Of a stretch of 56,817 nucleotides of DNA, positions 56,723 through 56,817 are shown piece after piece (position 1 is the stretch's first letter; every line of letters begins with the position of its first letter). The DNA lies in NCBI RefSeq assembly GCF_001939735.1, contig NZ_MJIL01000059.1, forward strand, positions 1 to 56,817, given 5' to 3'. A model generated the notes under the pieces. That model saw only the letters and a program-made list of their open reading frames with translations, had not been told where the DNA came from and made no database searches. Position numbers and translations under genes: made by a program. This DNA is from Photobacterium proteolyticum. Lineage in GTDB: Bacteria; Pseudomonadota; Gammaproteobacteria; Enterobacterales; Vibrionaceae.

Positions 56723-56752
56723 AAAAAATCCCCAGCATTGCTGCTAGGGACT
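56723..56752 (-). terminator. Terminator-like hairpin between tRNA-Asp and the tRNA-like element
   Basis: On the - strand TCCCTAGCA, short loop, TGCTGGGGA, then six T. It follows tRNA-Asp and precedes the tRNA-like element, so the latter would be read only if the hairpin is passed. Confidence 0.65.
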
Positions 56753-56759
56753 TAATGAC

Positions 56760-56817
56760 TGGCGGAGTGGACGGGACTCGAACCCGCGACCCCCGGCGTG
56801 ACAGGCCGGTATTCTAA
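56760..56817 (-). tRNA. tRNA-Asp (anticodon GTC), partial at the window edge
   Basis: The 3' 58 bases are present: end of the D arm (TTAGAATA), anticodon arm CCGGCCTGTCACGCCGG, T arm CGGGTTCGAGTCCCG and encoded CCA. The 5' end lies beyond the window. Confidence 0.95.

Overview
The window reads as a chromosomal segment of a gamma-proteobacterium of the family Vibrionaceae, most likely Photobacterium or a close relative. This rests on protein-level recognition (YhgN, UspB, GppA, Rep, RlmJ, VexB-type RND pump, IlvC/IlvY) and on gene order. The blocks ilvY-ilvC, tetR-MFP-RND, cytochrome c5-rep, gor-rlmJ-prlC and trxA-rho / rhlB-gppA match my recollection of the large chromosome of Vibrio cholerae. 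rhtB-pldB-yigL and yhhM/yhhN also echo E. coli neighbourhoods. The genus is inference; no search was possible.

Layout. 1-5.3 kb: membrane and small conserved proteins (yhgN, yecH, a DUF2007 protein, yhhN, yhhM, an acyltransferase), with a 780-base AT-rich gap and an unlisted 26-residue membrane peptide. 5.4-9.5 kb: SDR dehydrogenase with divergent LysR regulator, a DMT exporter, an EAL-HDOD signalling protein. 9.6-17.7 kb: rhtB, pldB, yigL, an EVE protein, a COG3650/NlpE-like lipoprotein, a DTW-domain tRNA modifier, an aldehyde dehydrogenase with a perfect palindromic operator and a TetR gene behind it, and a DUF3332 lipoprotein. 17.9-26 kb: YhiN-type flavoprotein, uspB, ftnA, uspA, a second DMT transporter, then fre, a 2Fe-2S ferredoxin and ubiD, whose product carries an internal domain duplication. 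26-38 kb: rho, trxA, rhlB-gppA, prlC, rlmJ, gor, a small zinc-ribbon-like ORF and a YjiH-family membrane protein. 38-43.7 kb: a four-gene peptide-type ABC importer operon (fused double ATPase, binding protein, two permeases). 44.3-45.6 kb: an amplified tRNA operon, Arg-His-(psi-Pro)-Pro-(His-Pro)x4, built from 209-base units. 45.9-53.4 kb: cytochrome c5, rep, and the vexR-vexA-vexB-like efflux operon. 53.5-56.4 kb: ubiK, ilvC and divergent ilvY. The right edge holds a second tRNA operon: a cut tRNA-Asp and an enlarged tRNA-Asp-like element.

How it works together. Most genes are housekeeping: RNA turnover and termination (rho, rhlB), alarmone turnover (gppA), redox balance (trxA, gor, fre, ferredoxin), quinone synthesis (ubiD, ubiK), iron storage and stress (ftnA, uspA, uspB), amino acid synthesis (ilvC/ilvY) and export (rhtB, RND pump). 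I see no phage, CRISPR, toxin-antitoxin or recognisable defence island. The most unusual content is in the RNA genes: the homogeneous Pro-His array, a decayed tRNA-Pro inside it, and a 114-base tRNA-Asp-like element whose extra sequence extends its own stems. Also worth attention are the UbiD tandem duplication, a 78-base interrupted palindrome between gppA and prlC, and two very short ORFs.
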